DNA of 6,090 nucleotides, taken from positions 1 through 6,090 of the forward strand of contig SWDL01000441.1 of the NCBI GenBank assembly GCA_005116795.1. The letters are read 5' to 3'. Each line of letters begins with the position of its first letter. The stretch's first letter is position 1. The notes beneath the pieces were generated by a model that was not told the origin of the DNA, did no database searches, and saw nothing but the letters and a program-made list of their open reading frames with translations. Of this stretch, positions 5,643 to 6,090 are shown one piece after another. The stretch is from Nitrospira sp. (lineage in GTDB: Bacteria > Nitrospirota > Nitrospiria > Nitrospirales > Nitrospiraceae). Position numbers and translations under genes: made by a program.

Positions 5643-6090
5643 GTGTCCAAGAAACACAAACATGAGGAGCATGAGAATCACGAACGGTGGCTGGTCTCCT
5701 ACGCCGACTTCATCACGCTGCTCTTCGCGTTTTTCGTGGTCATGTACTCGGTCTCGTCCGTCAACGAGGGAAAGTTCCGGACCGTCAGCGATTCGATCAA
5801 GGCGGCCTTGAACCCCATCTCCAGCCAGCCGGTCTCCACCATGCGGTTCGATCTGGGCGATCACAAGGCGGCGCTCGCCGAATCGATCGACAAAAAAGTC
5901 ATCTTCATCAGGAAATTCCAGAAAGGCCTGCGGAAGCACTCGACGGTCAACGTGGATCTCTCTCAGTCCGTGCTGCCCAACGGCATGAGCGTACGCCACG
6001 GCGATCGCACCATCATTCTGACGCTCTCCGACGAACTCCTGTTCGAAAGCGGCCAGGCGGCCCTCCGGGAAGACGCCTATCCGGTCCTGG
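5643..6090 (+). CDS. motB: flagellar stator subunit MotB (MotD-like), 3' truncated by the window
   Basis: MotB anchors the stator to peptidoglycan and carries the ion-binding aspartate. The window holds 149 codons and no stop. A His- and charge-rich cytoplasmic head (1-15) is followed by a single membrane helix (about 16-37) with RWLVSYADFITLL (15-27); D22 corresponds to E. coli D32. The plug/linker begins with SSVNEGKFR (38-46). The start of the OmpA-like peptidoglycan-binding domain is visible as TIILTLSDELLFESGQAAL, ending near residue 141. The GTG start at 5643 lies one base after the motA stop, with AAGGGG (5633-5638) upstream and no better in-frame ATG before the membrane helix. The pair is clearly co-translated with motA. 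The YADF...AFFVVMYS...SSVNEGK pattern is typical of MotD-type partners of MotC. Confidence 0.94.
   Translation, partial: MSKKHKHEEHENHERWLVSYADFITLLFAFFVVMYSVSSVNEGKFRTVSDSIKAALNPISSQPVSTMRFDLGDHKAALAESIDKKVIFIRKFQKGLRKHSTVNVDLSQSVLPNGMSVRHGDRTIILTLSDELLFESGQAALREDAYPVL

Noticed and set aside
4796..5659. Minus-strand open frame (287 codons) opposite motA
   Set aside because: It mirrors a clear motA gene, has His/Asp/Gln-rich shadow composition and no domain. It also runs across the motA start region.

Overview
This GC-rich window is a chemotaxis and motility block from a flagellated, Gram-negative-type bacterium. It holds five complete plus-strand genes, one 3'-truncated plus-strand gene at the right edge and one small minus-strand gene. 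The periplasmic c-type haem domain, the CheV and MotC/MotD-like families and the strong G/C third-position bias would fit a Nitrospira-like (Nitrospirota) genome. There is no rRNA or marker gene here, so this is a weak taxonomic guess; Deltaproteobacteria-like lineages or Methylomirabilota are alternatives.

Layout: (1) 1-19, possible last codons of an upstream gene. (2) 30-2053, cheV and cheB, translationally coupled by an ATGA overlap. (3) 2054-2205, a 152-base gap holding two mutually exclusive hairpins built on a REP-like GGGGACAGACACC motif. (4) 2206-4476, a chemoreceptor with a periplasmic CXXCH haem motif, followed 12 bases later by cheW. (5) 4471-4728 on the minus strand, a small helical protein of unknown function that overlaps the cheW stop by 6 bases. 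(6) 4729-4870, a divergent intergenic region with a strong imperfect hairpin. (7) 4871-6090, motA and the first half of motB, a stator pair closest in motif content to the Pseudomonas MotC/MotD type.

How it works together: the receptor probably senses a redox-related or gaseous cue through haem. CheW and the CheW-receiver hybrid CheV couple it to a CheA kinase not in the window. CheB is the methylesterase/deamidase that resets the receptor. MotA/MotB form the ion-driven stator whose rotor CheY-P would control. CheA, CheR and CheY are expected nearby but are not seen. The order cheB, then cheW, then a MotC/D-type pair resembles the main Pseudomonas che cluster, where motCD sit between cheB and cheW.

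Most of this is ordinary chemotaxis machinery. The parts worth a second look are the haem receptor, the alternative-hairpin element upstream of it, and the undescribed antisense gene between cheW and motA. I see no phage, transposase, CRISPR or defence genes.
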